A stretch of 64,000 nt of DNA from Pseudanabaena sp. ABRG5-3 (GTDB taxonomy: Bacteria; Cyanobacteriota; Cyanobacteriia; Pseudanabaenales; Pseudanabaenaceae): the NCBI RefSeq assembly GCF_003967015.1, contig NZ_AP017560.1, forward strand, positions 4,493,501 through 4,557,500, written 5' to 3'. Made by a program: the position numbers and the translations under genes. This document shows, one piece after another, positions 54,753 through 63,607 of this stretch (position 1 is its first letter; each line of letters opens with the position of its first letter). The notes under the pieces are model-generated. The model had not been told where the DNA came from. It made no database searches and was given only the letters and a program-made list of their open reading frames with translations.

Positions 54753-55298
54753 ATGTCTTCGGAACATCCACCAGTAATGTTGGTGGACGGCTATAACGTG
54801 ATTGGACTATGGCGACACTTGCAGGAAATTCGCGATCTGCGGGGGTTTGATGTGGCGCGATCGCATTTAACCGAAACAATGGTCAACTTTAGCGCCTATC
54901 ACGGCTATAAAACCACATTAGTCTTTGATGCCTACGTGCAAGCTACACCTGCCAAAGCCGAAAGGATTACCAAAAATCTCAAACTATATTTCACCGATCA
55001 TAACGAAACTGCGGATACCTATATTGAGCGTCAATGTGGCAAATACCGACGCGATCCACTCAGGCATTTAAAAAGAATTATCGTGGTCACTTCTGATCGC
55101 GCTCAGCAACTTACTGCCGTTGGCTTTGGGGCAGAGTGGCTATCGGCAACGGCTTTAGAGCAAGAAGTAGAAGCAACTCTGCAATCGGTACAAAGTCGGC
55201 AAAGACCACAAAAGGCAAATACCAATAATTTATTAGGCAATCGCATCGATAGGGATACTAAAGACAAATTAGCCAAGTGGCGCAATCGCCTGAATTAA
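54753..55298 (+). CDS. NYN-domain (YacP/Rae1-like) ribonuclease
   Basis: 181 aa from ATG 54753. LVDGYNVIGLW (Asp metal ligand), TLVFDAY, ETADTYIERQC and VVTSDRAQQ give the PIN-like NYN active site. The B. subtilis homologue Rae1 cuts mRNA on the ribosome; cyanobacterial and plastid copies are conserved but little studied. An upstream TTG at 54744 is less likely. Confidence 0.88.
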   Translation: MSSEHPPVMLVDGYNVIGLWRHLQEIRDLRGFDVARSHLTETMVNFSAYHGYKTTLVFDAYVQATPAKAERITKNLKLYFTDHNETADTYIERQCGKYRRDPLRHLKRIIVVTSDRAQQLTAVGFGAEWLSATALEQEVEATLQSVQSRQRPQKANTNNLLGNRIDRDTKDKLAKWRNRLN

Positions 55299-55346
55299 TA
55301 TGAGTTCGATATAGCCTGCACCGTGCTTCGCACAGCGTAAATGGCA

Positions 55347-55456
55347 GAGAATGGCAGAATCGCTTGCGATTCTTGCCATTCTCTACTTTCGTTGAACTGA
55401 AGTTGAATGAAGGACATGGGGTGAAAATGATTATTTGAAGCAAACAATCATTTTCA
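55347..55456. terminator. Two hairpins between NYN and LuxR genes
   Basis: AGAGAATGGCAGAATCGC palindrome (55347-55384), and TGAAAATGATT..AATCATTTTCA (55422-55456) ending at the LuxR gene. Confidence 0.7.
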
Positions 55457-55460
55457 ATAA

Positions 55461-56123
55461 TCATTGCTTCGCAGAAAGTTGACCAACCATTTCTGCCCTT
55501 GATGAAACCTCAAGCTTACGAAACATTCGCTTCAAAGCTTGCTTTACCGAATTTTCTGTAATCCAAAGCTCAATCCCAATTTGGGCATTTGTTCGACCAA
55601 GAGCAACCAGTTCCGCAATTTGTAACTCGCGAGGTGTTAAGCGATCGCTTCTCAGAGACTGATGCTGCAAACTATTGGTTGCGCTCCAAGCTGATAAGTG
55701 CAAACAGATTGCGCTCAAATCAGCTAAGTTTTGCATATCAAAGCTAGTCATGGACTTCTCACGAGTGCAACCGACTACACCCACTAATTGACCACTATTG
55801 ATAATGGGACCTGCCATAACATGCCAATGATCGGGACGGGGACAAATTAATGACCATACTTTCGGAGTTACAACTAAACCTTCATGCACTGGAAAATGTC
55901 GCTCAACGAGATAACGGGCTATGGGATTATGTTCGACCGATAGCGCCACATTCAATATTTTCTGAAAATCGCGATTGCCCAAGTGTAATTGGTCAAAGAA
56001 AAAAATTGCCGATCGCGTAGCTGCAAAATATTCACCAATTGTCGGTGCAACCTGCGATCGTAAATTGTGTCGCTCCTGCGATTGGTTGATTGCTTCAAAG
56101 ATCAGCTTTAAGGGACTTGTCAT
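55461..56123 (-). CDS. GAF-LuxR transcriptional regulator
   Basis: 220 aa. A GAF-like sensor (about 10-145: ATRSAIFFFDQ..., VVGCTREKSMTSF) and a C-terminal LuxR HTH (LTPRELQIAELVALGRTNAQIGIELWITENSVKQALKRMFRKLEVSSR). Ligand unknown. It is divergent from the MAPEG gene across 94 bp and may regulate it. Confidence 0.88.
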   Translation of the reverse strand: MTSPLKLIFEAINQSQERHNLRSQVAPTIGEYFAATRSAIFFFDQLHLGNRDFQKILNVALSVEHNPIARYLVERHFPVHEGLVVTPKVWSLICPRPDHWHVMAGPIINSGQLVGVVGCTREKSMTSFDMQNLADLSAICLHLSAWSATNSLQHQSLRSDRLTPRELQIAELVALGRTNAQIGIELWITENSVKQALKRMFRKLEVSSRAEMVGQLSAKQ

Positions 56124-56217
56124 AGCGCAAACTTTTGAACGAAGTGTACCCGATCGAGGTCTAGAAGAATTAATGCACTCAACTTAATATTACTCTCGTT
56201 CTCCCTAACGGATTGAA

Positions 56218-56655
56218 ATGAGCGCAACAATGACACAGGAATCTATCTTCAGTCCCTTCTTTGCAACTATACTCCTCACGATTTTAGTATGGATATACAT
56301 GTATATTCGTCGCATTAATTTTATTGTGAGTAGAAAGTTAGCTACTAAAGAGCTTACCCCAATTGCCCTCGCTCAGTTATCTCCTCCCGCAGTATCCAAT
56401 CCATCAGATAATCTCAAAAATTTATTTGAGCTTCCAATCATTTTTTATGCCCTTGTCTTCTATCTCTTCATCACCAAACAGGTAGATTCAATATATATAA
56501 ACGCGGCATGGATTTTCTTTGGGTTTCGCACCTTGCACAGCCTTGTCCACTGTACATTCAATCTGATTATGCTGCGATTTTATCTCTATTTGATTTCCGC
56601 AATCGCCCTCTGGTTTATGACAATGCGGGCGGCTCTAATGTACTTTAGCTCGTAA
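56218..56655 (+). CDS. MAPEG-family membrane protein
   Basis: 145 aa with four transmembrane helices. It resembles the MAPEG family (glutathione/eicosanoid metabolism): NLFELPIIFYALVF followed by FRTLHSLVHCTFN. Its bacterial function is usually unknown. Followed by an SDR gene on the same strand 149 bp on. Confidence 0.82.
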   Translation: MSATMTQESIFSPFFATILLTILVWIYMYIRRINFIVSRKLATKELTPIALAQLSPPAVSNPSDNLKNLFELPIIFYALVFYLFITKQVDSIYINAAWIFFGFRTLHSLVHCTFNLIMLRFYLYLISAIALWFMTMRAALMYFSS

Positions 56656-56804
56656 ATCCAATGACATCGAGTTAGGCTTGCAAACATCTCATAAATAGCA
56701 CCATACAAAATTATGGGTGAATTTCGCTCTACTTTACTTTGGTAAGCGCCTGTTTTATCGTTGAAGCTAGACAAAGTTTAGATTCGTAGGAGTAAAGCCG
56801 CATC

Positions 56805-57542
56805 GTGCTTGATTTAAAAGGAAAGATAGCTTTAATCACTGGTGCATCGAGAGGCATTGGTGCGGCTGTTGCTCAACAGTTGGCTGAGCGGGGAGCCGAT
56901 ATCATTATCAACTACCGCAGCAAAGCGCATCGTGCTGAAGAAATTGCTGCGAATGTGATGGCAACTGGACAACGTGCAGTTCTCGCACAGGCAGATATTA
57001 CAAATGAAGAGGAAGTTGGCAAAATGATGCAGAACATTGCCACTGACTTGACGAATCTGGACTTATTAGTGCTTAATGCCAGTGGTGGTATGGAAAAGGA
57101 TAAATCCACAGACTATGCGATGGATCTCAATCTTACGGCACAAGAGCGATTAGCAGATCTAGTAGTTCCCCTAATGAAAGATGGTGGACGAATTGTATTT
57201 GTGACTAGTCACTTAGCGCATTTTTATGGACAAAAGCCTGTAAGTGCAATCTACGAAAACGTTGCCGCAAGTAAATATGCAGGTGAGCAGGCTCTGCGTG
57301 ATCGCATTCCCCAACTCACTGACAAAGGAATTAGCTTAGTGGTCGTTAGTGGAGATTTAATCGAAGGTACAATCACTCCAAAACTGATGGAACGCGCAAA
57401 CCGAGGATTTATCAATGAACGGCGAGAACAAGCAGGTACATTACCAACCGTTGCCGATTTTGCTAAGGTGATCGCTGATGCTTGTGCAAATACCAGTCTC
57501 CGCAGTGGAGAGACCATATTTGTAGGAAGTACGGAATGGTAA
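56805..57542 (+). CDS. SDR-family oxidoreductase, atypical active site
   Basis: 245 aa, GTG start. The NAD(P) motif GASRGIGAAVAQQLAERG is intact, and LNASGG replaces NNAG. The catalytic YxxxK aligns as VAASK (in YENVAASKYAGEQ), so the Tyr is displaced or lost. Substrate unknown; fabG-like proteins are the nearest group. Ends at a terminator. Confidence 0.85.
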   Translation: MLDLKGKIALITGASRGIGAAVAQQLAERGADIIINYRSKAHRAEEIAANVMATGQRAVLAQADITNEEEVGKMMQNIATDLTNLDLLVLNASGGMEKDKSTDYAMDLNLTAQERLADLVVPLMKDGGRIVFVTSHLAHFYGQKPVSAIYENVAASKYAGEQALRDRIPQLTDKGISLVVVSGDLIEGTITPKLMERANRGFINERREQAGTLPTVADFAKVIADACANTSLRSGETIFVGSTEW

Positions 57543-57551
57543 TTAGAAGCA

Positions 57552-57580
57552 AAGGGGGCGCTAAGCGCCCCCTTAAAAAA
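57552..57580. terminator. Bidirectional terminator, SDR / pheT
   Basis: AAGGGGGCGC-TA-AGCGCCCCCTT then A6, abutting the pheT stop. Confidence 0.88.
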
Positions 57581-59992
57581 CTAACTCCTCAAAGTTGCTT
57601 GGAACTTCTCTTCGAGTAAATCGCGTACTTTCTGATGAATGGGATTAATATCAGCATCAGTGAGCGTGCGATCGCTAGCTCGATAAACTAGTCTGAAAGC
57701 AAGACTGCGCGAACCTTCGGGAACGCCTTTACCGATGTATTGATCGAAGAGTGTGACAGAATCGAGCAACTCGCCGCCTACATGGGTAATCGATCGCTGA
57801 ATATCGGCAACCGTAAACTTCAATGGCGCGAAAAAGGCAATATCGCGATCGCTACTAGGATAAGTCGAGAAGGGCTGGAAGGTGGGAATTGATTTCTTCA
57901 TCATCGCATCGAGCAAGGTGTAGAAATCTAGTTCAAATACATAGATCTCATCGGGAAGTTCCTTTTCGGCGCGGAGTTGTGGATGTAGCTGACCGAATGT
58001 ACCAAGACGCTCACCCGAAATCCAGAGGGAAGCAGTGCGTCCGGGGTGGAGGCGATCGTCCTTCTGATCGGGTTGATATTCCACAGTGACCGAGAGATTG
58101 TGGAAAACGGAATCTAATAAACCTTTGGCTTCGTAGAAGTTCAAAGGTTTAGAATCATGCTGCCATGCGCCCACGGTGGGATCGCCGCCGAAAATACCTG
58201 CAATGCGATCGGTTTCATCACTACCCGCTTCATCGAGCCAGAATACGCGCCCAATCTCAAAGCCATTCAAGATGCCATTGCCTTGATTGATGTTAAAGGC
58301 ACAAGAATCAATCAAATTGGTGAGCAAGTCGCCACGCAAAGCTCCATACTCGATCGCCACAGGATTATTGATTTTCACCTGATGGCTATCGGTGGGACTG
58401 CATAGGGACATATGCATGACTTCCGTTAAACCCACGGCACGAAAGGCAGCCCGAATCATCCGACCACCCTCTTGATCGGCGGAGAGGAATCCAAACTCAG
58501 TACGCGCAGGAAGAGTTTCTACAAATTTGTCATAGCCATAGATTCGTGCAATCTCTTCTACGAGGTCAATTTCGCGCTCGATATCCGCATAGCGATATGG
58601 GGGGACGGTTACTTTCCAAGTGGCATAGCTACCTTCTTCAATGGGTCGCTTTTCCAGTTCAAAGGACAAAACCTTGAGGGTTTGCTCAACTTCTGCTTCC
58701 GAAAGGAGCGGTAAGACACTTTCATCTTCGCGATCGACTTCACCGAGGATTTGCCAAACCTTGGTAAGACGCAAATCAATCACCCGCACTTCCTGAGAAC
58801 GCGCATCGGCAATACTTTGCTCGATCACTTCACCACCTGCAAGTTCCACAATCATTTGGATTGCCTTGGCGGTAGCCGACTCGATCGCTGCCTGATTTAC
58901 ACCCCGTTCATAGCGAGCCGATGCCTCGGTGCGTAAGCCCTGAGCGCGTGCTGATCGCCTTGTGGTGACTTGAGTGAATAGTGCTGCTTCTAAAACGATA
59001 TTGGTGGTTTGGTCGGAAACTTCAGTTTCTGCGCCGCCCATCACCCCTGCGATCGCGATCGGTTTGTCGCCAGAGGTAATCAAAAAGTTTTGACTGGTGA
59101 GAGTGCGATCAGCATCATCAAGGGTTTTAATTTTTTCGCCAGCCTTAGCAAAGCGCACCCCAATATTCAAATCCTTGTCCAAGGTATCTGCATCAAAGGC
59201 ATGGAGGGGCTGTCCCCATTCCAACAGGATGTAATTGGTGATATCGACAATATTGTTGATTGATCGCATTCCTGCGGCTTCCACCCGACGCTTGAGCCAT
59301 TCAGGAGATGGGGCAACCTTTACGCCTTTAATCAATGTGCCGATATAGGCAGGGCAAGACTTGGGATCTTCCACCTTCACCCAATTAGCAACCTTGGGCT
59401 GAAAGTCTTTTGTTGCTAGGGGTAAACGCACCTCTTTACCCAGCAGAGCCGCCACTTCACGGGCGATCCCCACTACACTCAGGGCATCGGCACGGTTGGC
59501 GGTCGAAGTCACATCAAGGATTGCGTCGTCCAGACCGAGCAAGGGGCGCACATCTGCACCAACGGTTAAGCCATCGGGAAATTCATGGATACCGCTTGAT
59601 TCTTTGGCTAAGCCTAGTTCTGCGAGGGAGCAGATCATCCCCTCCGATCGCTCACCGCGTAACTTAGTGGGGCGCAATTTTAAATCAATGGTGGGTAAAT
59701 AAGTGCCAATCGTGGCTACAGGCACAAATAAGCCCTGTCTCGCATTTGCCGCACCACAGACAATTTGCAAGGGTTCGGGTGCGCCAATATCAACTTTACA
59801 TACCTGTAATTTATCAGCATTGGGATGGCGATCAGCGGTGAGGATATGACCAACAACCACGCCATCAGCCCATGTTCTGCGGTCTTCAATTGACTCGACT
59901 TCAAAGCCTGCCATCGTCAGTTTTTCTTCTAGCTCTTGGGGCGAGAGATCGCAGTCAACAAGTTCGCGGAGCCAATTCAAAGAGATACGCAT
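57581..59992 (-). CDS. pheT: Phenylalanine--tRNA ligase beta subunit
   Basis: 803 aa. An N-terminal EMAP/tRNA-binding domain (40-150: [22 protein letters not shown]), B3/B4 editing domain (about 210-380), B5 domain, a class II catalytic-like core, and a C-terminal FDX-ACB anticodon domain ([16 protein letters not shown]..). pheS is not adjacent, as in many cyanobacteria. Confidence 0.97.
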   Translation of the reverse strand: MRISLNWLRELVDCDLSPQELEEKLTMAGFEVESIEDRRTWADGVVVGHILTADRHPNADKLQVCKVDIGAPEPLQIVCGAANARQGLFVPVATIGTYLPTIDLKLRPTKLRGERSEGMICSLAELGLAKESSGIHEFPDGLTVGADVRPLLGLDDAILDVTSTANRADALSVVGIAREVAALLGKEVRLPLATKDFQPKVANWVKVEDPKSCPAYIGTLIKGVKVAPSPEWLKRRVEAAGMRSINNIVDITNYILLEWGQPLHAFDADTLDKDLNIGVRFAKAGEKIKTLDDADRTLTSQNFLITSGDKPIAIAGVMGGAETEVSDQTTNIVLEAALFTQVTTRRSARAQGLRTEASARYERGVNQAAIESATAKAIQMIVELAGGEVIEQSIADARSQEVRVIDLRLTKVWQILGEVDREDESVLPLLSEAEVEQTLKVLSFELEKRPIEEGSYATWKVTVPPYRYADIEREIDLVEEIARIYGYDKFVETLPARTEFGFLSADQEGGRMIRAAFRAVGLTEVMHMSLCSPTDSHQVKINNPVAIEYGALRGDLLTNLIDSCAFNINQGNGILNGFEIGRVFWLDEAGSDETDRIAGIFGGDPTVGAWQHDSKPLNFYEAKGLLDSVFHNLSVTVEYQPDQKDDRLHPGRTASLWISGERLGTFGQLHPQLRAEKELPDEIYVFELDFYTLLDAMMKKSIPTFQPFSTYPSSDRDIAFFAPLKFTVADIQRSITHVGGELLDSVTLFDQYIGKGVPEGSRSLAFRLVYRASDRTLTDADINPIHQKVRDLLEEKFQATLRS

Positions 59993-60177
59993 TGGGAGTT
60001 TCTAAGGAAAAGTGTTAAGAAATATTCAGGTTATAGTAGTTTAGCAAAATCCGCACAGCAAACTTACTAACTGTATTTCTCAGTCTGCAATATTTGCCTA
60101 TCTAAGCAAAGGTTCTCTTCACTGATAAACATTGAGAAAGATAGTTTTGTCACCTTCTTCAGAAATGATTTATTGAT
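59993..60177. other. Gene-free region upstream of pheT
   Basis: AT-rich leader/promoter region; no ORF recognised. Confidence 0.5.
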
Positions 60178-60224
60178 GTAAGGATGGGCGGCGCTTTGCG
60201 CCGCCCATCCTTACCTATTTAGCA
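60178..60224. repeat. GGTAAGGATGGGCGGCGC palindrome (copy 2)
   Basis: Same arms and right flank (CTATTTAGCA) as 17142-17190. Confidence 0.85.
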
Positions 60225-60240
60225 CTACCAGAAATTAGAT

Positions 60241-60344
60241 AAGTAGCTGGGCGCAATTAAACATATAAAACCCAAAACCTGTGATGCAATCTGCGTGTGA
60301 GCCATAGGCTTTTACGCTGGCTTCTAATTATGCTCAGCTACTTA
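60241..60344. repeat. Palindromic MITE-like element, family A (decayed)
   Basis: The ends match the other family A copies, but the inner hairpin has many mismatches. Confidence 0.78.
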
Positions 60345-60348
60345 AATG

Positions 60349-60485
60349 CTGATGTTACGTGGAACTATCATTCCATCAGGCTATCTTGTACAGAGTAGGG
60401 GCGGGTTTTGCCTATAGATCTTGCTTCAGCCCAAAATTATCAACTAAACCCGCCCCTGCTTTAGAAACTTCCACGTAACATCAGG
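60349..60485. repeat. REP unit nested in an outer inverted repeat
   Basis: Outer arms CTGATGTTACGTGGAA / TTCCACGTAACATCAG enclose the REP unit GTAGGGGCGGG ... CCCGCCCCTGC (60395-60459), the same family as inside the RAYT gene. Confidence 0.83.
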
Positions 60486-60751
60486 TAAATGGAACAATTA
60501 ATTCAAGGAGAAAGGGATCTTTAATCTCCACGATCGCGAATAAATACTTGAGCGTCAATAGGCAACTTCAAGTCTCAATAATGCTATTCAAGAAATATAG
60601 TCAGCCCGCAACTTCAAACAAACAGAGCCCAGAATGCAAAACAAACAAGAATCTAACTAAAAAATCTAATTTGCAAATATTGCCTCAGAAAGAAGTTTTT
60701 GAGGAACATTACAGACTGGGATAGTTAGTGCGACGATCACAATAGTTTAAA

Positions 60752-61717
60752 ATGCAGACAACCTTTAAAATTCCTTTAAAATTTTTGTTTCGCATGATCG
60801 ATTCGCCCCAGCCAATAGTTGAACACCCCTTTCATAAATTTCGCAAGGCGATCGCCAGTAAGGAATTTTTAATTACGGCTGAGGTATCTCCCCCCAAGGG
60901 CAGTGACCCCACACATATGCTCACACAAACGAGATCGCTCAAGGGACGTGTCCATGCCGTAAATATCACCGATTCCAGTCGCGCCGTGATGAGCATGAGT
61001 CCTGTTGCGGCTTCGGTCTTAATCCAGCAGCAAATTGGTATTGAAACAGTATGCCAGCTCGCTTGTCGCGATCGCAATCGCATTGCTTTACAAGGGGACT
61101 TATTTGGTGCTGCGGCATTAGGAATTACAAATATTCTTGCCCTCACTGGTGATCCAGTAAAAGCTGGAGATTCTCCTGATGCGCGATCAGTATTTGACTA
61201 TGAATCAGTGCGCCTACTGCAATTAATTCAAAAACTCAATCAAGGAATTGATGCCAATGGCAAGGCTCTACCGCACCAAGGTACAAATTTCTTGGCAGGA
61301 GCCGCCGTCGATCCGCAGTCACGCAGTTGGTCTGGTTTGCAAAGACGCTTCGAGCGCAAGATTAATGCGGGTGCACAATTTTTTCAAAGCCAATTAATTA
61401 CAGATTTCGATCGCCTCGATAAATTTGTCAATCAAATTGCGAACCAGTCAGACAAACCCGTGTTAGCAGGCATATTTCTCATTAAATCCGCAAAAAATGC
61501 CCTCTTCCTAAATAAATATGTACCAGGGGTACAAATTCCTGAACATATTATTGATCGCCTAGCCAAAGCCAAATCGCCTTTACAGGAAGGACTAGCGATC
61601 GCCGCTGAGCAAATCCAAACAGCGAGACAGATTTGCCAAGGCGTGCATATCATGGCAATTAAAGCTGAACACTTAATCCCTGAAATTCTGGATCGCGCAG
61701 GTGTATCCGTTATCTAA
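60752..61717 (+). CDS. MetF-like methylenetetrahydrofolate reductase
   Basis: 321 aa. ITAEVSPPKGSDP near the N-terminus, NRIALQGDLFGAAALGITNILALTGDPV, and KINAGAQFFQSQLI correspond to the FAD-TIM-barrel MTHFR family. It resembles the C-terminal half of bifunctional homocysteine methyltransferase/MTHFR proteins rather than E. coli MetF. It makes 5-methyl-THF for methionine synthesis. ATG 60794 is a second start. Confidence 0.82.
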   Translation: MQTTFKIPLKFLFRMIDSPQPIVEHPFHKFRKAIASKEFLITAEVSPPKGSDPTHMLTQTRSLKGRVHAVNITDSSRAVMSMSPVAASVLIQQQIGIETVCQLACRDRNRIALQGDLFGAAALGITNILALTGDPVKAGDSPDARSVFDYESVRLLQLIQKLNQGIDANGKALPHQGTNFLAGAAVDPQSRSWSGLQRRFERKINAGAQFFQSQLITDFDRLDKFVNQIANQSDKPVLAGIFLIKSAKNALFLNKYVPGVQIPEHIIDRLAKAKSPLQEGLAIAAEQIQTARQICQGVHIMAIKAEHLIPEILDRAGVSVI

Positions 61718-61755
61718 ACTCAGTAAAAAGTAGCTCCACTATTTTTTTAGTTGAT

Positions 61756-61863
61756 AAGTAGCTGGGTGCAATTAAATATAAAACCAGAGTAAAAACCTGT
61801 AGCGCACGCTGCGCGTGCGCTACAGGTTTTTTACTCTGGTTTTTAATTAAGCCTAGCTACTTA
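61756..61863. repeat. Palindromic MITE-like element, family A
   Basis: AAGTAGCTGGGTGCAATTAA ... TTAATTAAGCCTAGCTACTT, with a near-perfect inner AAACCTGTAGCGCACGC hairpin. Confidence 0.85.
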
Positions 61864-61864
61864 T

Positions 61865-61903
61865 ATCTTTTGAGAGGTTTGTATAGCAAGCTTCTCAAAA
61901 GAT
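61865..61903. repeat. Hairpin next to family A element
   Basis: ATCTTTTGAGA(A)G arms; it adjoins the element end. Confidence 0.65.
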
Positions 61904-61946
61904 CAGCACTTTCGGTTAATCTAGGAAATAACCCTAATTCACATCT

Positions 61947-62465
61947 ATGGCAAGACGTAGATATTCTTCAACTCTGAACACGCCACCTACTGAACCAAGA
62001 TCGAATGGCACAACGACCAAACTCGCGATCGCAGGTGCAATTTTTGCGGTCGGTATTGGTGTTGGCATTGCCCTCTCTACGCTCAACCCCACCCCCCGTA
62101 CTGTTGACGCAATCCGTTTAGATAACCTCGCCCCTAGCCGCGATTTTTGTAATAACTATGGTGCATCGGCGATGGTGATGAGTAGCCGAGTGTACGTCAC
62201 GCTCAACCCCTTTAACGTATTTATCAGCCAAGCTGAGCCGATCCCTGGTTGTGTAGTTCTGCCTAATAACTGGAATTTGCTCCTACAAAAAAATGTAATT
62301 AAAGAAGCCGATATTCGTCAGTGTAAAGATCGAATGAATACCTTTGGCTTTACAGGCGATCTCGAAAAAAATCCTAGTGTTGACTGCATTTACGAAAGTA
62401 AAAACGCTACGGAAAAGTTTACTAACGGTTTACCAGCTAATCCTAGCCCCAGTCCTAAACCATAA
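61947..62465 (+). CDS. DUF3172 protein
   Basis: 172 aa. A basic N-terminus (MARRRYSS), a transmembrane helix at about 26-47, then the DUF3172 domain with RDFCNNYGASAMVMSSRVYVTLNPF and CKDRMNTFGFTGDLE. Found in cyanobacteria; function unknown. Three conserved cysteines suggest oxidative folding outside the cytoplasm. Confidence 0.86.
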   Translation: MARRRYSSTLNTPPTEPRSNGTTTKLAIAGAIFAVGIGVGIALSTLNPTPRTVDAIRLDNLAPSRDFCNNYGASAMVMSSRVYVTLNPFNVFISQAEPIPGCVVLPNNWNLLLQKNVIKEADIRQCKDRMNTFGFTGDLEKNPSVDCIYESKNATEKFTNGLPANPSPSPKP

Positions 62466-62466
62466 C

Positions 62467-62531
62467 CCCAAGACGCACTAAGTGCGTCTTGGGATAAAAA
62501 ACAAAAAGGGACGCTTTGCGTCCCTTTTTGT
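62467..62531. terminator. Two hairpins, DUF3172 / small conserved gene
   Basis: CCCAAGACGCAC palindrome (62467-62493), then ACAAAAAGGGACGC-TTT-GCGTCCCTTTTTGT (62501-62531). Confidence 0.85.
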
Positions 62532-62532
62532 T

Positions 62533-62766
62533 TTAGCATTCATCAAATGCTTCTAAGTCTAGTAAATGTCGATATGGTTCGGCTAGGTCTGAACCTTTAA
62601 AAGCTAGCGATCGCAAAATATGCCAATCTCTAAGACTCTCAAAAGCATTGGTATAGTCATCACGCTCTAGACGATCTGCAATTTCTGCAACATCCGCCGC
62701 AGTAAACTTACTAGGATCAACTTCTGGCGCTTCACCGATAGTATCCTTTGAGGGGTTATCAACCAT
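62533..62766 (-). CDS. Small conserved hypothetical protein
   Basis: 77 aa, acidic and soluble: FTAADVAEIADRLERDDYTNAFESLRDW and a C-terminal HLLDLEAFDEC. It resembles short cyanobacterial proteins of unknown function. tRNA-Ser lies upstream, 22 bp away on the same strand. Confidence 0.7.
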   Translation of the reverse strand: MVDNPSKDTIGEAPEVDPSKFTAADVAEIADRLERDDYTNAFESLRDWHILRSLAFKGSDLAEPYRHLLDLEAFDEC

Positions 62767-62788
62767 ATCCTATGACAGGCTTGTGAAC

Positions 62789-62879
62789 GGAGAGAGAGGG
62801 ATTCGAACCCTCGGTACGGAGTTACCTGCCGTACAACAGATTAGCAATCTGCCGCTTTCGTCCACTCAGCCATCTCTCC
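62789..62879 (-). tRNA. trnS: tRNA-Ser (anticodon GCU)
   Basis: 91 nt with class II long variable arm. Acceptor GGAGAGA pairs with TCTCTCC; anticodon loop TTGCTAA; T-loop GGTTCGAATCC. The CCA end is not encoded. Confidence 0.96.
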
Positions 62880-63063
62880 AAATTTATTAGGAACTATATC
62901 TTAGCAGATGCTGGATACAATGCAACCCTAAATTATTGAATTTATTAAACTTTATTTTGATTTCATTTGATCTTGTCTAATCAAACACAGATATTTTGCC
63001 ATATTGACAGCATCAACACTGCTATTTCTAGCCTATGCCGTAGCTAACCATGATCTATGCTTA

Positions 63064-63234
63064 CTAAGATTTACTCGCACATTGGTTTAAAACTTGATTA
63101 GCATGTTCCGTACAACATCCGCATTGTGTACCCAATAGCGTTAATTCCGACAACCGCGCAACTGAGGAAGCGCCCTTGCCCACTGCTTTCTGAATATCTT
63201 TCTCTGTTACTGCATGACAAATACAAATATACAT
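63064..63234 (-). CDS. bfd: Bacterioferritin-associated ferredoxin
   Basis: 56 aa, read by hand: begins MYICICHAVTEKDIQKAVGK and ends NQCASKS. Cysteines C4, C6, C38 and C41 give the CxC...CxxC [2Fe-2S] ligand set of Bfd. Bfd reduces heme in bacterioferritin to release stored iron. It is divergent from the bacterioferritin gene at 63608, which supports the call. Confidence 0.9.
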   Translation of the reverse strand: MYICICHAVTEKDIQKAVGKGASSVARLSELTLLGTQCGCCTEHANQVLNQCASKS

Positions 63235-63507
63235 TTGCGATTTTACTCTCCTAAATATACAAGGATAAAAAGGTTATATAGTGAAAATTTGATAACGACT
63301 CCCAAATGTTACAGAGGGAAGCCTACTAAATTGAGGGGAGGAATCTTTTGGCTAAACCTGAAATCTATCAGAATTAGCAAAAAGTCATTTAAAAAATAAT
63401 TTAGTTTTATTGCAAGTAATTCTCATTATTCTCTATGATGATAAATTAGTCAAGCATGATATTGCAGGTTTCAAATACTTCAAAATATTTGGCTAAATCT
63501 TTGAAAT

Positions 63508-63526
63508 GTTAGGAATTATCATTATT
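63508..63526. promoter_or_regulatory. Candidate Fur box
   Basis: On the minus strand AATAATGATAATTCCTAAC matches 14 of 19 positions of the GATAATGATAATCATTATC consensus. It lies 82 bp before bfr; AATTCTCATTATTCTC at 63419-63434 is a second weaker candidate. Confidence 0.5.
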
Positions 63527-63607
63527 TAGAGCAATCTTTGTAATAGAGATTACTATTGAAAACTGCTATAAATAGTCTCATGATAAGTAAATCTAGGATA
63601 GTTGGCT

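Noticed and set aside
60582..60725. 47-codon plus-strand reading upstream of the MetF-like gene
   Set aside because: Lysine/asparagine-rich with no recognisable motif or ribosome site; treated as chance.
63214..63399. 61-aa plus-strand ORF
   Set aside because: It overlaps the 5' end of bfd and lies in the bfd/bfr regulatory region; no family resemblance.
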